Source: Porogramme epimiltina (lineage: Eukaryota; Basidiomycota; Agaricomycetes; Polyporales; Polyporaceae). Taken from it: 64,000 bases of DNA. Each line of letters starts with the position of its first letter. Positions within the stretch are counted from its first letter, which is position 1. Shown here in pieces: positions 46,449 to 57,293 of this stretch. Under the pieces are notes generated by a model. It saw nothing but the letters and a program-made list of their open reading frames with translations, did not search any database and was not told the DNA's origin. The DNA lies in assembly GCA_900155495.1 (NCBI GenBank), contig FTLJ01000383.1, forward strand, positions 29,753 through 93,752. The letters run 5' to 3'. The position numbers and the translations under genes are program-made.

Positions 46449-47744
46449 ATGCCTCGAGTACGGGCCGCTATCAAACCCGCCGCAGGCGGCCCAGCGCCTG
46501 CTCCCGATCCCCCTAAGGCAGCCAAGAGACCACCTCCCCGACGGGCCAACTCTGCTGCTGCAGCCCTGCCTCCTACGCCTCCCAAGACGACCCACAAGCG
46601 CAAGCGTCGCTCGCGCTCGCGTGTGACCGATTCCTCTTCCGAAGAATCCGATCAGGATGTCCCGGAACCGGAGTCGGATGGAGAGGAGGACCGCCGCAGA
46701 GCGAGAGCTGGCGAGGTCGTCGTGGGCAACAAGAAGCGGCGCACGCTCACCCTGGACGCCATTGCTGAGGAGCTCAGCGAGACGAAGGCGGAGGAGATGT
46801 TCTGGATGGGCGAGTCCGCAGCCGGATCGTCGTCCAACGCCAGTGGGCACCCTCCGCGCAAGGTGGTGAAGAACAGAGTCACCACTCGCGCGCGATCCCG
46901 CACGCGTTCCCCATCCTCGTCGCCTCCGCCCGCCCCGTACATGCTCAGGAAGGGCCACAGCGGCCTAATGTCTCCACCCCCATCGCGACGGGCGCCTACG
47001 GTGGTTCCAAGGCCAGCAACGCCGCCTCCACCCCCCAAATCCAAGACGAAGGGGAAAGAGCTCCCTGAGCGTGACTCGCCAAACAACCCTTTCCTGACGG
47101 ACGGTTCTCCTGCCTCCGTCCCGGCTAGCGGCGAGGACCTGAGCTCTCCCGAGCCGCGCACGCCTCAGAAGCACGTCGAGAAGCCTACGCTCACATATGT
47201 CTTGTAAGTATCGTCTGCTTCACGGAGTAATCCCCGTCACTCACGCCATTGTAGCCGTGGAACCCGGATGTACATGGCCAACCCGCACAAATTGACCCCT
47301 GACGCTGAAGCCGAGGTTGAGGCACGCTCCCGTCTCCCTATTCACCACCCGGACTACATCCCATCGGAAGCGTGCGCACCGAAGCTGCTGTTCCCAGAGG
47401 CGAGAAAGCATGACCTCACTCGGCGTCGGACCCGTGGCAACACGGTTCCCGAGCCTTCCTCGCCTACGCCAGCCCCTGGTCGACGGAGAGCAGGCTCTTC
47501 GTCAAGCGACGGCAGTCGTGCTGCAGGTCCATCCGCTCCCGCTCCCGCCCCAGAGGAAGACGAGTCTGCCATGGCGGCCGCTATGGCTTCTCGCGTCTCG
47601 AAGCGTATGCGCAAGGGCGTACTTGCAGACGGAGAGGCTCCTCGGACCAGACCGAGCAGCCGCCATGGTGACTCACCTCGACTTCCGGAGAAGGATCGAA
47701 GCGATCCCGTCAAGCGCGCGCTGGGCCCATACCGCCCGGCCTGA
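46449..47744 (+). CDS. basic/disordered, probably nuclear protein (414 aa)
   Basis: Two exons (46449-47203 and 47255-47744; intron GTAAGT...TTGTAG) give 414 aa. The N-terminal half is Pro/Arg/Ser-rich with likely nuclear signals (THKRKRRSRSR, VVGNKKRRTLTLD). One short helical segment, LDAIAEELSETKAEEMFWMG, looks ordered. A second conserved-looking patch crosses the intron: NNPFLTDG, then KPTLTYVFRGTRMYMANPHK, and HHPDYIPSEACAPKLLFPEA. The exact placement of the junction within YVF/RGTR suggests purifying selection there. The family was not recognised; a chromatin or cell-cycle role is plausible only from composition. ATG 46449 is preferred over the in-frame 46227 because the extra N-terminal sequence reads like leader DNA. 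Confidence 0.8.
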
Positions 47745-48944
47745 GCACCGTTTATGCGTGGTCAAAATGCTATAAGGCTCTATGTGTGCAAGCGCTCCTT
47801 GTTAGGCTCCTATGTGGTTCTCGTCGGCCTTCATTCATATCGCTCTCGCATCGACTTGTCGGTGCCGCTGCGTTCAGACTACGTATCCCATCTTGCGACA
47901 CCCACACTCTACCCCACGCCCTCACACCCTATCCTCCACTCTATCCCGCTGGCACCAATTGCTACCCCTGATACGTACCCGCTGCGACACCCTATTCCTC
48001 CTTTCTTTCTTGATGTTATCGCGTTCATCTAGTGCTTCTTCCCGCGTGCTATAGCATCCATGTTTCTTGCATCTTATGACATGTTACGCCCCGTATGCTC
48101 TACTCCCAGATTATCGTATCTCGAATTGTAAACCGTCCCTCTAGCTAGTCGACTCGCGTTTCTCGTCATCACGTCGTTTCTGTTGATAGACAGGTCTCGC
48201 ATTAGCGTTCATCATTATTGATATTCGATTAGCAATGTGCAATCAAAGATATGTAGATGTACCTCAATGTCTTGGACTGTCTTCAGGTACACCTGACGCA
48301 GCAAGCATGATGGCGCATGCCACGTGCACGAATGCAAGGCATAAGGAAGAACGCTCTTGATCGTCTTTGCATACTACTTAAAACTCTGAACAATGTCGGC
48401 TGCCTCTTTCAAGAACTTATGTCCGCAACCTCCGCACCCGCCCCACTTTTCTATCCTAGGGGCTGGCGCGGAATAATCCTCATGTCGATCGCGGTCACCT
48501 GATGATCCGAGAGCACGCCGTTTGAGTCGCGATGACGAACCTGCTTGTATACTGCTGAGGTGGCGCGTACAAAAACCGACCTTTCATCTTCTAGTACGTC
48601 CCCTCGAACCCGCAGTCACTTTGCTCTCTATTAACGGAACTCCGCACGAAGTTTCCGCTCGTGGCGGGGCCAGTATATACAGGCTTCGTATTCGACGAAG
48701 GGCGGGTCAGCTGCTCCCCGCCACCTCGCGGACATGGTTCGGAGAAACGTACGCGGATTGTCCGGCGCGCACCGTTCGCCCGCCGTCGGACGCGGTGTCG
48801 TACTAGGCGGCCCGCCGCCCTATTCATGGGACATCGCTGTCCGTATATAAGGAGGCGTCCGACGTCGTGCTCTGGTCTTTTACTGTGGCCGACTCCGCTG
48901 ACCTCGCCGGGCTCTCTACCTTCCTCCCTACGCGCAGGAGCACC
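47745..48944. other. intergenic, promoter of the GDSL hydrolase
   Basis: 1.2 kb with no supportable gene. The first ~300 nt are pyrimidine-rich (3' UTR of the preceding gene). The last 100 nt carry the TATA box of the hydrolase gene. Confidence 0.5.
48844..48850 (+). promoter_or_regulatory. TATA box (TATATAA) of the GDSL hydrolase gene
   Basis: CCGTATATAAGGAGG lies 101 nt upstream of ATG 48945, a canonical spacing for a regulated, strongly transcribed fungal gene. Confidence 0.65.
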
Positions 48945-50368
48945 ATGGTCTCCCGTCTCTTCCTCGCCGTGGTCGCCGCGGCGTCCCTCCTCTCCCCTCT
49001 CGTCGCCGGAAACTCGCACATCAAACCGCGCGCAAGCCACCCCGCCGGACACTGGGTCGCGGCGTGGACCTCGATGCCGCAGCTGACCGAGCCCGCGAAC
49101 CTGCCCAACCCGCCGTTCAACACGACCGGGCTCGTCTTCGCCAACTCGACGATCCGCTCGACGATCCACGTCACCGCGAACGCGTCGCGCATCCGCCTGC
49201 GGCTCTCGAACGCGTTCGGCACGACGACGCTGCCCATCACGGCCGTCACGCTCGCGCGCCCGCTCGGCGGCGCGGCGGGCTCGCCCGCAGTCGATGCGGC
49301 GACGGTCGTGCCGCTCACGTTCTCGGGCGCCCCGGGGTTCAGCGTGCCAAACGGCGCGCTCGTCGTGTCGGACCCCGTCGACTTTGACGTCGTCGCGGGG
49401 ACGGAGCTGAGCGTGAGCGTGTTCCTGGAGCAGGGGCAGGTCGGGAACGACATCACGAGCCACCCGGGGAGCCGCACGACATCGTGGATGGCGTTTGGGA
49501 ACCAGGTCTCTGCGGCGAACATCACTGGGAGTAGCTTGCAGAGCGTTGCCCACTGGTGAGTGTCATAGTCCCAGATGGTCTCCGGAAGGGGGTTGCGGAC
49601 CGAGATATTAGAGTAGGACGCGTTCGCTGATGGTAGTCTTCTAGGTACTTCATCAGCACATTGGACGCATGGGTGCCTACGGCGGTCCGCACGGTCGCCT
49701 TCGTCGGGGACAGCATCACCGACGGACGGGGCAGCGACGACAACGCGAACAACCGCTGGCCAGACCTCCTCCTCGCGCGCGCGCACGCTCAGTCATCTGC
49801 GTCTCTCCGCGCACTCGCGTTCGGGAACCAGGCCGCGGGCGGGAACCGCATCCTCGCGGACGGTCTCGGGCCGAACGCGATCGGGCGGTTCGACCGCGAC
49901 GTGCTCGCGCAGCCGGGCGTGCGCTACGTCTTCCTCTTCGAGGGCGTGAACGACATCGGGACCGCGGCGGCGACGCAGGCCGCGCAGCAGGCGATCGGGG
50001 ACGCGGTCATCGCGGCGATGAAGCAGTTCGTCGTGCGCGCGCACGCGGCGGGCCTGCCGATCTTCGCCGCGACGATCACGCCGATGAACGCGCCGGGCTT
50101 CAACGCGTCCGTGCAGGCGTACTCGAGCCCCGTGCGCGAGGCGACGCGCCAGCGCGTGAACACGTTCATCCGCAGCGGCGGCTGGTTCGACGCCGTCGCG
50201 GACTTTGACGCGGTCGTGCGCGACCCGAACGCGCCGAGCCAGCTAGCGGCCGGGTTCAACTCGGGCGACTTCTTGCACCCCAACGTGGCGGGCTACCAGG
50301 CTATCGCGAACGCGTTCCCGTTGGAGATCTTTGAGCAATTTGAAGACGGTGTGGACGGATGGGCGTGA
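48945..50368 (+). CDS. secreted GDSL/SGNH-type hydrolase (444 aa)
   Basis: Two exons (48945-49555 and 49645-50368; intron 89 nt) give 444 aa. MVSRLFLAVVAAASLLSPLV is the signal peptide. HWVAAWTSMPQLTEPANLPN starts the beta-rich N-terminal domain common to fungal SGNH lipase-like proteins. In the second exon VAFVGDSITDGRGSDDN carries the catalytic Ser block I, AFGNQAAGGNRIL block II (Gly), YVFLFEGVNDIGT block III (Asn), and SGDFLHPNVAGYQAIA block V (Asp/His). Several N-glycosylation sites (NTTG, NSTI, NASR). Known: esterase or lipase acting on acyl or acetyl esters, including plant-wall polysaccharides in wood-decay fungi. The strong GC bias at codon position 3 fits high expression. The gene is intact. 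Confidence 0.93.
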
Positions 50369-50528
50369 TGCCAAGGGGCGTCAAAGGCTGGCATGGAAAA
50401 ATATGTAGCATAATTGCGTCGTGATTGAATATCTAGGAGGATTCCCGTCAGCGCTCTGCAACAAGATATGTGAGGATGCATACCTCAGATATAGCAGGTA
50501 GCTATTGCGCCTGCTACCAATCTGGTCC

Positions 50529-52379
50529 TCAGACAGAATATACCCAGTATCCTCCTGGCTCGTCCACTGTATCCGAAGATACAACAAACGCTACTCCGTC
50601 CGCCGTCAGGAAAACACTTGTCGGCCACAGATGAGATGGTAGCGCCACCTTATGGCACTGGGCTCGGAACGGCAGCGTCGTACGAAGGTTGTCGCGCAGG
50701 CACCACCGCTCCCTTTTTACGTCGGATTCTTTGGGGAACTGTATGCCGAAACGCTCGCACATTCTCCTCTCCGCATGCACAGCTGTAGATACAAGGATAG
50801 GAGGAGAGAGGTGGGTGCGAAGGTCCGCAGATGGGTGAGAGTCCAGCACGAGTACGTCAAAATACTCTTCGCCATCGACCGCACGCCCTACCGGGGAAGA
50901 AAATATAAGGGCGGTACGCGAGCCATAAGTCGAGATCCAGGACGGGAATACCCAAGGGCTCAGCCAGAGAATACGCGTGGACGATGGGCCCCAGTCGTCC
51001 CAAAGGATGCCGTGACAGGGAGTGGGATGTTCCGGGGGAGATATAGGAACGGACTTGACGTGTGTGGTGATGGCAGCGGCGTGGATGAGAAATATATGGG
51101 TCTCAGTACGGGGTTGACCGAATTCCGGATCAATGTAGTGACGTCGGGTAAAAGCAAGTTGAAGACATATGATACTGAGTGAGGGATCGGGAGAGATGAT
51201 GGGTTTTGTGTCAGGAAACGTCGCAGGCATATTGAAGAACATTCTCGAGCTTGGAGCATGAATGGATGTATCCTCGGTAAAAGGAGGGAGATGAAATGAG
51301 CAAACGAACTGATCGACGTTACTGTTAACGTGTTCTATGTCTATCAGTCTGTTACGGCGCCAGTGTTCAACAGAGAATGCACGTAACTCTTGCTCCTCTG
51401 GAAGTAGGAGTAGCAAAGTAGACGAATTGAGCAATGTGGCCTCTACAGCGTCTGCGGAATAACGCTGTTGGAGGAAGTCAAATGTCAGAAAGCGGCTCTG
51501 TAGCTCCTGCTGACTAGATCTAGCACGAGCTTACCCATAGTATTTCTCCCTTCTGCCAATCCCAAACTTGCAGGTCGAATAGCTTTTCACACACCTTCCA
51601 CAAGAGGATGTCTTCTTCAACCTGTATCAACCGACAGCTTGGTGTGCGCACTTGAGAAATCGCCCCGTATAAAACTGGCTTTTTCGCTCTGTGGTGAAAT
51701 ATTAAACCCGAGGACAGCGACAGGAGGTGTAGTTCATGCGTGCTTAGAACCATGCTGAATCAGCGGCACTGGAGCATCGGAGTATAATATATACGTACTG
51801 TGAGTCTTCTGGAAGCACGGAGAGCACCATAAGATCCTGTGCAATATCCACAGCGCACATGGTGAAACGGGAGCCAAACTTTTCAAGGTAGAAAGACCAT
51901 TGTCTTGATGGAACATCACGGACAGGGGAAGGGAGCCTGAGCATGTTGAAAGTAGAGGGATCCGCACTCGACAGTAATCCCCCTTTCATTGGCCAGTGTC
52001 TGGTTGCAGACCGGTCGCTTTCCGGGTGTTCGGGGTAGAATGTCCACTGTGGACAGGAGTGTCCTTCTCGATACCTGTTCAATACCGCTATACGTTGATG
52101 GACAGACATATTGTGACGATACGCCTCCGTCATGCCGGCAACGCCCAGCTCCAGATGATACTGCACAGAAGTAGTTTGAGTCAACGATCTCATCGATCGG
52201 CAGACCTTAAGGTATTAAAAGAATATCAATGACCCTTTCCAACTAGTTATGTGAGCAACTGCGACACCACATACCTGTCGACACTTCAAAATATCATGTG
52301 GCTCGAGATAGAGGAGGATTTGGCATTGTATTTCCGCCGGAAGTTCCAAATACGGGAAGATACTTATGGGTAGAGACAT
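50529..52379 (-). CDS. F-box protein, Agaricomycete expanded family
   Basis: The first exon from ATG 52379 reads MSLPISIFPYLELPAEIQCQ, then ILLYLEPHDILKCRQ. The intron ends ACCTTAAG and the next exon gives VCRSMRSLTQTTSVQYHLEL, completing an F-box. GVAGMTEAYRHNMSVHQRIA follows, the same region after the F-box as in the gene at 29790. Further exons: HMVLSTHELHLLSLSSGLIF ... DLQVWDWQKGEILW (to ~51536) and RYSADAVEATLLNSSTLLLL onward to the stop at 50529. Known: SCF substrate adaptors. The C-terminal part has repeated W/D and strand-like segments, perhaps a degenerate beta-propeller. Unlike its relative at 29.8 kb it lacks the acidic tract. Boundaries of the last intron were placed by frame. Confidence 0.85.
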
Positions 52380-52836
52380 AGTGCGTCAACATGGACCGGG
52401 CTAGAACAGCCACTGAGATGAGAGTGAACGTTGTATACGAGTCGTCAGCGCGTCAATGCGTCAACGGTGGATCGCGATACATCACATGCACGTGAGACGT
52501 GACTGATATGCACGTGTTCGTAAACCCTGGGGCCTACTTGCTCCCCATTTGTGTGCACTTATTGACTCACTGAACATCAACGTCTTATTCTGGGCCTCCA
52601 CCGACGCCATGGGACTGGGCAAAGACTGGGAACTCGCAGGTCTCCCAGGCAGACCAGAACATCACATGGTTAACGTTCAGCAACTAGAGCTACGGATGAC
52701 AGGACGAGGCCTTATCGCGATCCTGCCGTGAGTCTCCCAGCTATAAAGCGCGACGGCTCTCCGCTGCACCCCCGGCGTCCCTCGATCCCTCCTCTTCCAG
52801 GCTAGCCTCCCCACGTCCCCACCCATCTTAGCTCCA
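52380..52836. promoter_or_regulatory. divergent promoter, F-box / dehydrogenase 1
   Basis: 457 nt between divergent starts. Holds the dehydrogenase TATA box at 52742. The F-box side has no clear TATA box. Confidence 0.5.
52742..52748 (+). promoter_or_regulatory. TATA box (TATAAAG) of dehydrogenase 1
   Basis: CTATAAAGCGCGACGG, 95 nt upstream of ATG 52837. The same TATAAAGCG core with GACGG after it recurs before the paralog at 57216, suggesting a retained promoter element after duplication. Confidence 0.65.
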
Positions 52837-54046
52837 ATGCCTGCCATCACGTCAGGCAAGGTCCTTGTGACCGGCGCGAACGGCTACATTGCCGTATGGG
52901 TCGTCAAAACCTTGCTCGACCACGGCTTCGCGGTCCGCGGCACGGTCCGCTCGGAGAGCAAGGCGACCCACCTCCGCGAACTCTTCAAATCTTTTGGGGA
53001 TAAACTCGAAGTCGTTATCGTCGAGGACATCACCAAAGTGCGCATACGCACGTCTCTCCACCACACTTGCTGCTCACGCCACGTCCCTCCCAAACCCAGG
53101 ACGGCGCGTTCGATGAGGCGGTCAAGGGTGTTGACGCCATTGCGCACACCGCCTCGCCCTTCCACTTCAAGGCGGACGACCCCTCAGAGCTCATCGTCCC
53201 CGCCGTGCGCGGCACGACCGGCATACTCGCCTCCGCGCTCGCGCACGCACCGCAGGCCGTCAACCGCATCGTGATCACGTCCTCGTGCGCCGCCGTACTC
53301 ACGCCCGCGCGCCAGCCTGGGCTCTTCTCCGAGGAGGACTGGAACGAGGCGAGCATCGCAGCTGTCGAGAGCCAGGGCCGCGCCGCGCCCAACGCGGAGA
53401 AGTACCGCGCGAGCAAGACGCTCGCTGAGCGCGCCGCGTGGGCTTTCTGGGAGGAGTACAAAATCGAGGTGGGGTGGGACCTCGTCGTGCTCAACCCGCC
53501 GTTCGTATTCGGGCCGGTCGTACACGAGGTGGCGAGTGCGGCTGCGTTGAACGAGTCCGCGCGCGACTGGTATGACACTGTCGTGAAGGGCACGAGGGAT
53601 GTGGCCTCGTTGGTGGCGATAAGGCGAGTGTCCTCGCTTCGCTTCGCAAAGACCCGTACATTGACGACGAGCCGAATCTAGCTCGTCGTACGTCGATGTG
53701 CGCGATCTTGCACTCGCCCATGTCCTCGCAGTCACCAAGCAAGAGGCATCTGGAAACCGCATCATCGTTAGTGCGGGCGCGTGGAACTGGCAGGACTGGG
53801 GTGCGTGCTTCACCTATTTCTAATGGGTTGCCGCGTGTCCTCATTCCTTCGTATGCAGTGTCCATCGCCCACCGTCTTTACCCTCAGCTTCCAGCAGGAG
53901 ACACTTCCTACGATCCAGCCTCAGCCAAGTACATGGTTAGGTATGTACCTGACAAAGAACGAAAGCTATTGGGGATCAAATTCAAGACCATGCAGGAGAC
54001 GACGAAGGACACGCTTGAGGACTGCAAGTCGAGGGGCTGGCTCTGA
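52837..54046 (+). CDS. extended short-chain dehydrogenase/reductase 1 (Gre2/DFR-like)
   Basis: Four exons (52837-53037, 53100-53623, 53682-53800, 53859-54046) sum to 344 codons (343 aa). KVLVTGANGYIAVWVVK is the TGxxGxxA NAD(P)-binding loop; GTVRSESKATHLRELF follows, with the Arg that favours NADPH. Catalytic Ser region IVITSSCAAVL and YRASK (YxxxK) are present, then DLVVLNPPFVFGPVVHEVAS. The end after the last intron is YVDVRDLALAHVLA and TTKDTLEDCKSRGWL. Known: reduction of aldehydes or ketones (methylglyoxal- or flavonol-type) in Gre2 relatives; the real substrate is unknown. Odd: intron 2 (53624-53681) has a GC donor (AAG|GCGAGT), required to keep the frame into SSYVDVRD. Exons 1, 3 and 4 have exactly the same lengths as in the paralog at 57294 (201, 119, 188 nt). 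Confidence 0.92.
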
Positions 54047-54913
54047 GCTCATTCTCTGGTTTCATTGGACAAACGGACTTTCGGAACGGAATGTACTGCA
54101 GTAGTATGCCAGTGTAAGCGTAAGACAGAGATTTGCTCAAAGCGGAACAGTGAAATTCTCGAGATCGTCTCCTGCTGCAACCCCTTCCACCTGGCCAGCT
54201 GCTCCGAACACCACAGTGCACGCACGCCTCCACTCTGGTAAGGTTACGACACAATTTCACAGCCTCCGCCGCTTACAGCCTCCGCCTTCCCGCAGTCTTC
54301 TGTACCCGGATGCCCGTTTTCAACGGAGTCGAACTCCTGCTACACCCTACACCGTAATCATGATGACGGATTGTGCTGTGCAGCCGTTCTCGACGTGCTA
54401 CGGGGAGCTGACGTACTGGAACGGCAATCATTGAGTTTGCTGCAGCCTGAGGCCGGACTACGCAGCGCCTCGACGGGGCAGGAGTCCAGATAGGTGTGGT
54501 GATGGAGATGGCAGATCCTATACGTCAAGTGGCAGCGGCTCCGCTTAGCCAACTAAAGAGAAGTTGATTCAACGTCAAACGTTCGCTCTTTTGGTATTTC
54601 TGGATCCTGGTATCAATAGAATACACAACTGCGAGGCTCTGCTCCAGCCGATGGCTCTCATGCCGCGCGGATACGCCGCCCGCGGCGGGAGCGGCCTTCT
54701 GCGGAGGGCACGGGCGACGACGTCACTCTACCGAGTTGTTTGTTCGTTCCAACGCACTGTATATTCGAATCTGCTCTGTATAAAGCCTAGGAGAGCTCTT
54801 GACGTTAGCCAACAACACCCTCCCAACTCAAGAACCCGTACATCCTCTCCTTCAGTCACTGTAGGCCTTCACACTTCCTTCGTATAAGGCTTAACAATCT
54901 GATCTGTTACTAG
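54047..54913. other. intergenic, promoter of the FAD monooxygenase
   Basis: 867 nt between two + strand genes. No gene was seen. Contains the monooxygenase TATA box at 54779. Confidence 0.5.
54779..54785 (+). promoter_or_regulatory. TATA box (TATAAAG) of the FAD monooxygenase
   Basis: CTGTATAAAGCCTAGG, 135 nt upstream of ATG 54914; shares the TATAAAGC core with the two flanking dehydrogenase promoters. Confidence 0.55.
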
Positions 54914-56143
54914 ATGTCCTCGAAAGCACCCCAGATCGCCATCATCGGTGGTGGCCCAGGCGGCCTTGTCCTTCTCCTCACGCTGCTCAAGCGCGGCATC
55001 CCTGCTACGCTATACGAGCGCGAGGCCGACCAATTCTCCCGCGCTCACCTAGGCGGTTCCCTCGATCTTCGTTGGGAAACAGGCCAGCGCGCCCTGCGCG
55101 AGAATGGTCTAGAGGACGTTTTCTACGCCAACTCGCGCGCCGACGGCGACTTCTACACGATCGCCGACTCGGCCGGAAACATCCTCCTTCGCACCCCCGA
55201 GGCCCGGGCCAAGGACGTTCCGAAGGAGCAAATCCGCCCGGAGATCGACCGCCGCGACCTGCGCCGCATCCTGCTCGACGCCATCGCTCCGGAGCACATC
55301 AAGTGGGGCCACGGCCTCGCCTCCGCACGCCCGCTCGGCAACGGCCAACACGAGCTCACGTTCACCAACGGCGCGACGACCACCTGCGACGTCCTGGTCG
55401 GCGCCGACGGCGCGCACTCGCGCGTGCGCCCGCTCGTCTCCCCCGACAACGCGCGCCCGCTCTACACAGGCATCACGAACCTCGAGGTGACGCTCCCCGC
55501 CGCGACCATCACCGCGCCCGCCATGGCCGCCGCCCGCGCGCTCGTCGGCCGCGGCACCCTCATGGCGGTCAAGGGCAGTCGCTCGATCGGCGCGCAGCTC
55601 AACAGCGACGGGCGCGTGCGCGCGTACGCGATGCTCCGCGCGCCCGAGGACTGGCCCGGCCCCGGGCTCGCCGCGGACCCCGCCGCGGTGTGCGCGGCGA
55701 CGCGCGAGGACTACGCGGGGTGGGCGCCGGCGCTCGTGGGCATGCTCGACCGCGAGGACGTCGTGCGCGGGGAGAGGGAGTTCGTCGTGCGCCCGCTGTA
55801 CATGCTGCCCGTGGGCCACCGGTGGGCCCACGTCGATGGGGTGACACTGATTGGCGACGCGGCGCACCTGATGGGTCCGTTTGCGGGGATGGGCGCGAAC
55901 CTGGCCATGTTCGACGGCCTGGAGTGCGGGCTTGCGCTCGCGGAGGCCGTGTCCAAGAGCGCGTCTGCGGCGGAGCGGGAGGCGGCTTTGGCGGGCTGGG
56001 AGGAGAGGATGTTCGCGGAGGGGGAGAAATGGGCGCGGATCACCGCTAGCAACATGGAGGGGATGTTCAGCGAGAACGCACCTGAGTGCATGCTGGATAC
56101 GTTGCAGAAGCACATGGGCTTGGAGGCTCCCAGCAGCAAGTAA
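54914..56143 (+). CDS. FAD-dependent monooxygenase, TetX/aromatic-hydroxylase-like, single exon
   Basis: One uninterrupted frame of 409 aa. Group A flavoprotein monooxygenase motifs: IAIIGGGPGGLVLLLTLLK (GxGxxG), YEREAD at the end of strand 2, EIDRRDLRRILLDAI (the conserved DRxxLR), DVLVGADGAHSRVRP (DG motif) and VTLIGDAAHLMGPFAGMGAN (GD motif), then LAMFDGLECGLALAEAV. No membrane helix at the C-terminus, so a soluble enzyme. Known: NAD(P)H- and O2-dependent hydroxylation of aromatic or polyketide-like substrates; the MGANLAMFDG ending resembles bacterial TetX-type enzymes and their many fungal relatives. It lies between two dehydrogenases of one family, same strand, so a joint oxidation/reduction pathway is likely (inference). 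Being intronless among intron-rich neighbours and very GC-rich is unusual here; either horizontal origin or retro-copying could explain it. Confidence 0.92.
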   Translation: MSSKAPQIAIIGGGPGGLVLLLTLLKRGIPATLYEREADQFSRAHLGGSLDLRWETGQRALRENGLEDVFYANSRADGDFYTIADSAGNILLRTPEARAKDVPKEQIRPEIDRRDLRRILLDAIAPEHIKWGHGLASARPLGNGQHELTFTNGATTTCDVLVGADGAHSRVRPLVSPDNARPLYTGITNLEVTLPAATITAPAMAAARALVGRGTLMAVKGSRSIGAQLNSDGRVRAYAMLRAPEDWPGPGLAADPAAVCAATREDYAGWAPALVGMLDREDVVRGEREFVVRPLYMLPVGHRWAHVDGVTLIGDAAHLMGPFAGMGANLAMFDGLECGLALAEAVSKSASAAEREAALAGWEERMFAEGEKWARITASNMEGMFSENAPECMLDTLQKHMGLEAPSSK

Positions 56144-57293
56144 AGTAGATAGAACTTTCAGAAATAGTGCAAAGTGTAGATGAACAGCCAGTTACGTAGC
56201 TGAGGGTTTCTGTTGTGTCTCTTCAGTGATTGTATAGAGCTGTGGCTTGAATCGGCAAGCCACGTCAATGATGGATGCATGACACGCATTGCACAGTGGT
56301 GTTTGGCACTCTGAACAATAGTTGGATCTTGGTGCTTAGAAACTGTAAACTTGAAGCATCTTGAGGTAGTGGCCTGAGGACTAGCCAATTTTCTTAGCAG
56401 CCGTATAATCTTGAATGGTTGTTTTAGGTAACGTAGACGCCCGCTCTCCCGGTGAGACATCACTGCCACGACCCGGGGCTGAGTCGGAATTTGCCTCTTC
56501 TGCTGAACCTCTACAGCATCCGCCGCCCGAGATGAAGTCGCTTCACCATTTCGCTTTACTCAGTCGCTTTGTCAGAGAGTGTAGTCAATGGCCGGGAACG
56601 TGAGGGTAAGTCAGTTATGCCAGCGACTGCCGGTGGTCAATTTCCTCATGGGTCCGTATGATGATGAACCCTCGCATTCAGTAGCCGTGTAGCTAGTACG
56701 CCCCAGGTCAACCGTACCGTGTAGCTCTACGCACATCGTGTTGAAAGTCACCTCCCTCCTGTTCCTTGCTGTGAGCTTATTTACCATTCACACGCTAAAG
56801 CTTTGACTGACGCATCCTCACCTCCTGCTACGCCCTGCCGCCAATCCGTGTCACGGCGCCCCCAAACTTGGGTAGGAGACCACAAGACCATCTACGCTGT
56901 GCGAATGTATACTGAAGGGTCTTCTATGCAATCAGACCCTACCTGCCTAATGGGCTTGACTGGACGCCCGTTTCGTCCCCAGCCAGTCCAGCCTCCAGTA
57001 TGGCCACTCACGCTCTTAGCTAATCCCAGTCAAACTCATTACCTTCCATGCAGGTCATATGCTCCTATCTATTCTATCTTTGTATACATGGAAGCAAGCA
57101 CCCAGGCTCTCAGCACTCCCGATCGGAAGTCACTTAATTCAAATCAAGACCCACATTTCGGACTCTTGTGCTTGCCGGGCAGGTTCGTTCCCCCGGCAGA
57201 CTCAAACGCAGAGCGTATAAAGCGTGGACGGCCATCGAGTCCAGCCCACAACACCGCAAAGAGACATCCTTGGACCTTTTCAATTCACTCACT
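56144..57293. other. intergenic, promoter of dehydrogenase 2
   Basis: 1.15 kb with no supportable gene. Contains the TATA box at 57216. Frames that run into the dehydrogenase start are accidental. Confidence 0.5.
57216..57222 (+). promoter_or_regulatory. TATA box (TATAAAG) of dehydrogenase 2
   Basis: GCGTATAAAGCGTGGACGG, 78 nt upstream of ATG 57294; similar to the element before dehydrogenase 1. Confidence 0.65.

Noticed and set aside
48591..49786. Two 320-codon minus-strand frames
   Set aside because: Shadows of the GC-rich GDSL hydrolase; composition dominated by Arg/Asp/Val from reversed codons.
55072..56113. 325-codon + and 334-codon - frames overlapping the monooxygenase
   Set aside because: Alternative frames of a very GC-rich gene; only the 409-aa frame carries flavoprotein motifs.
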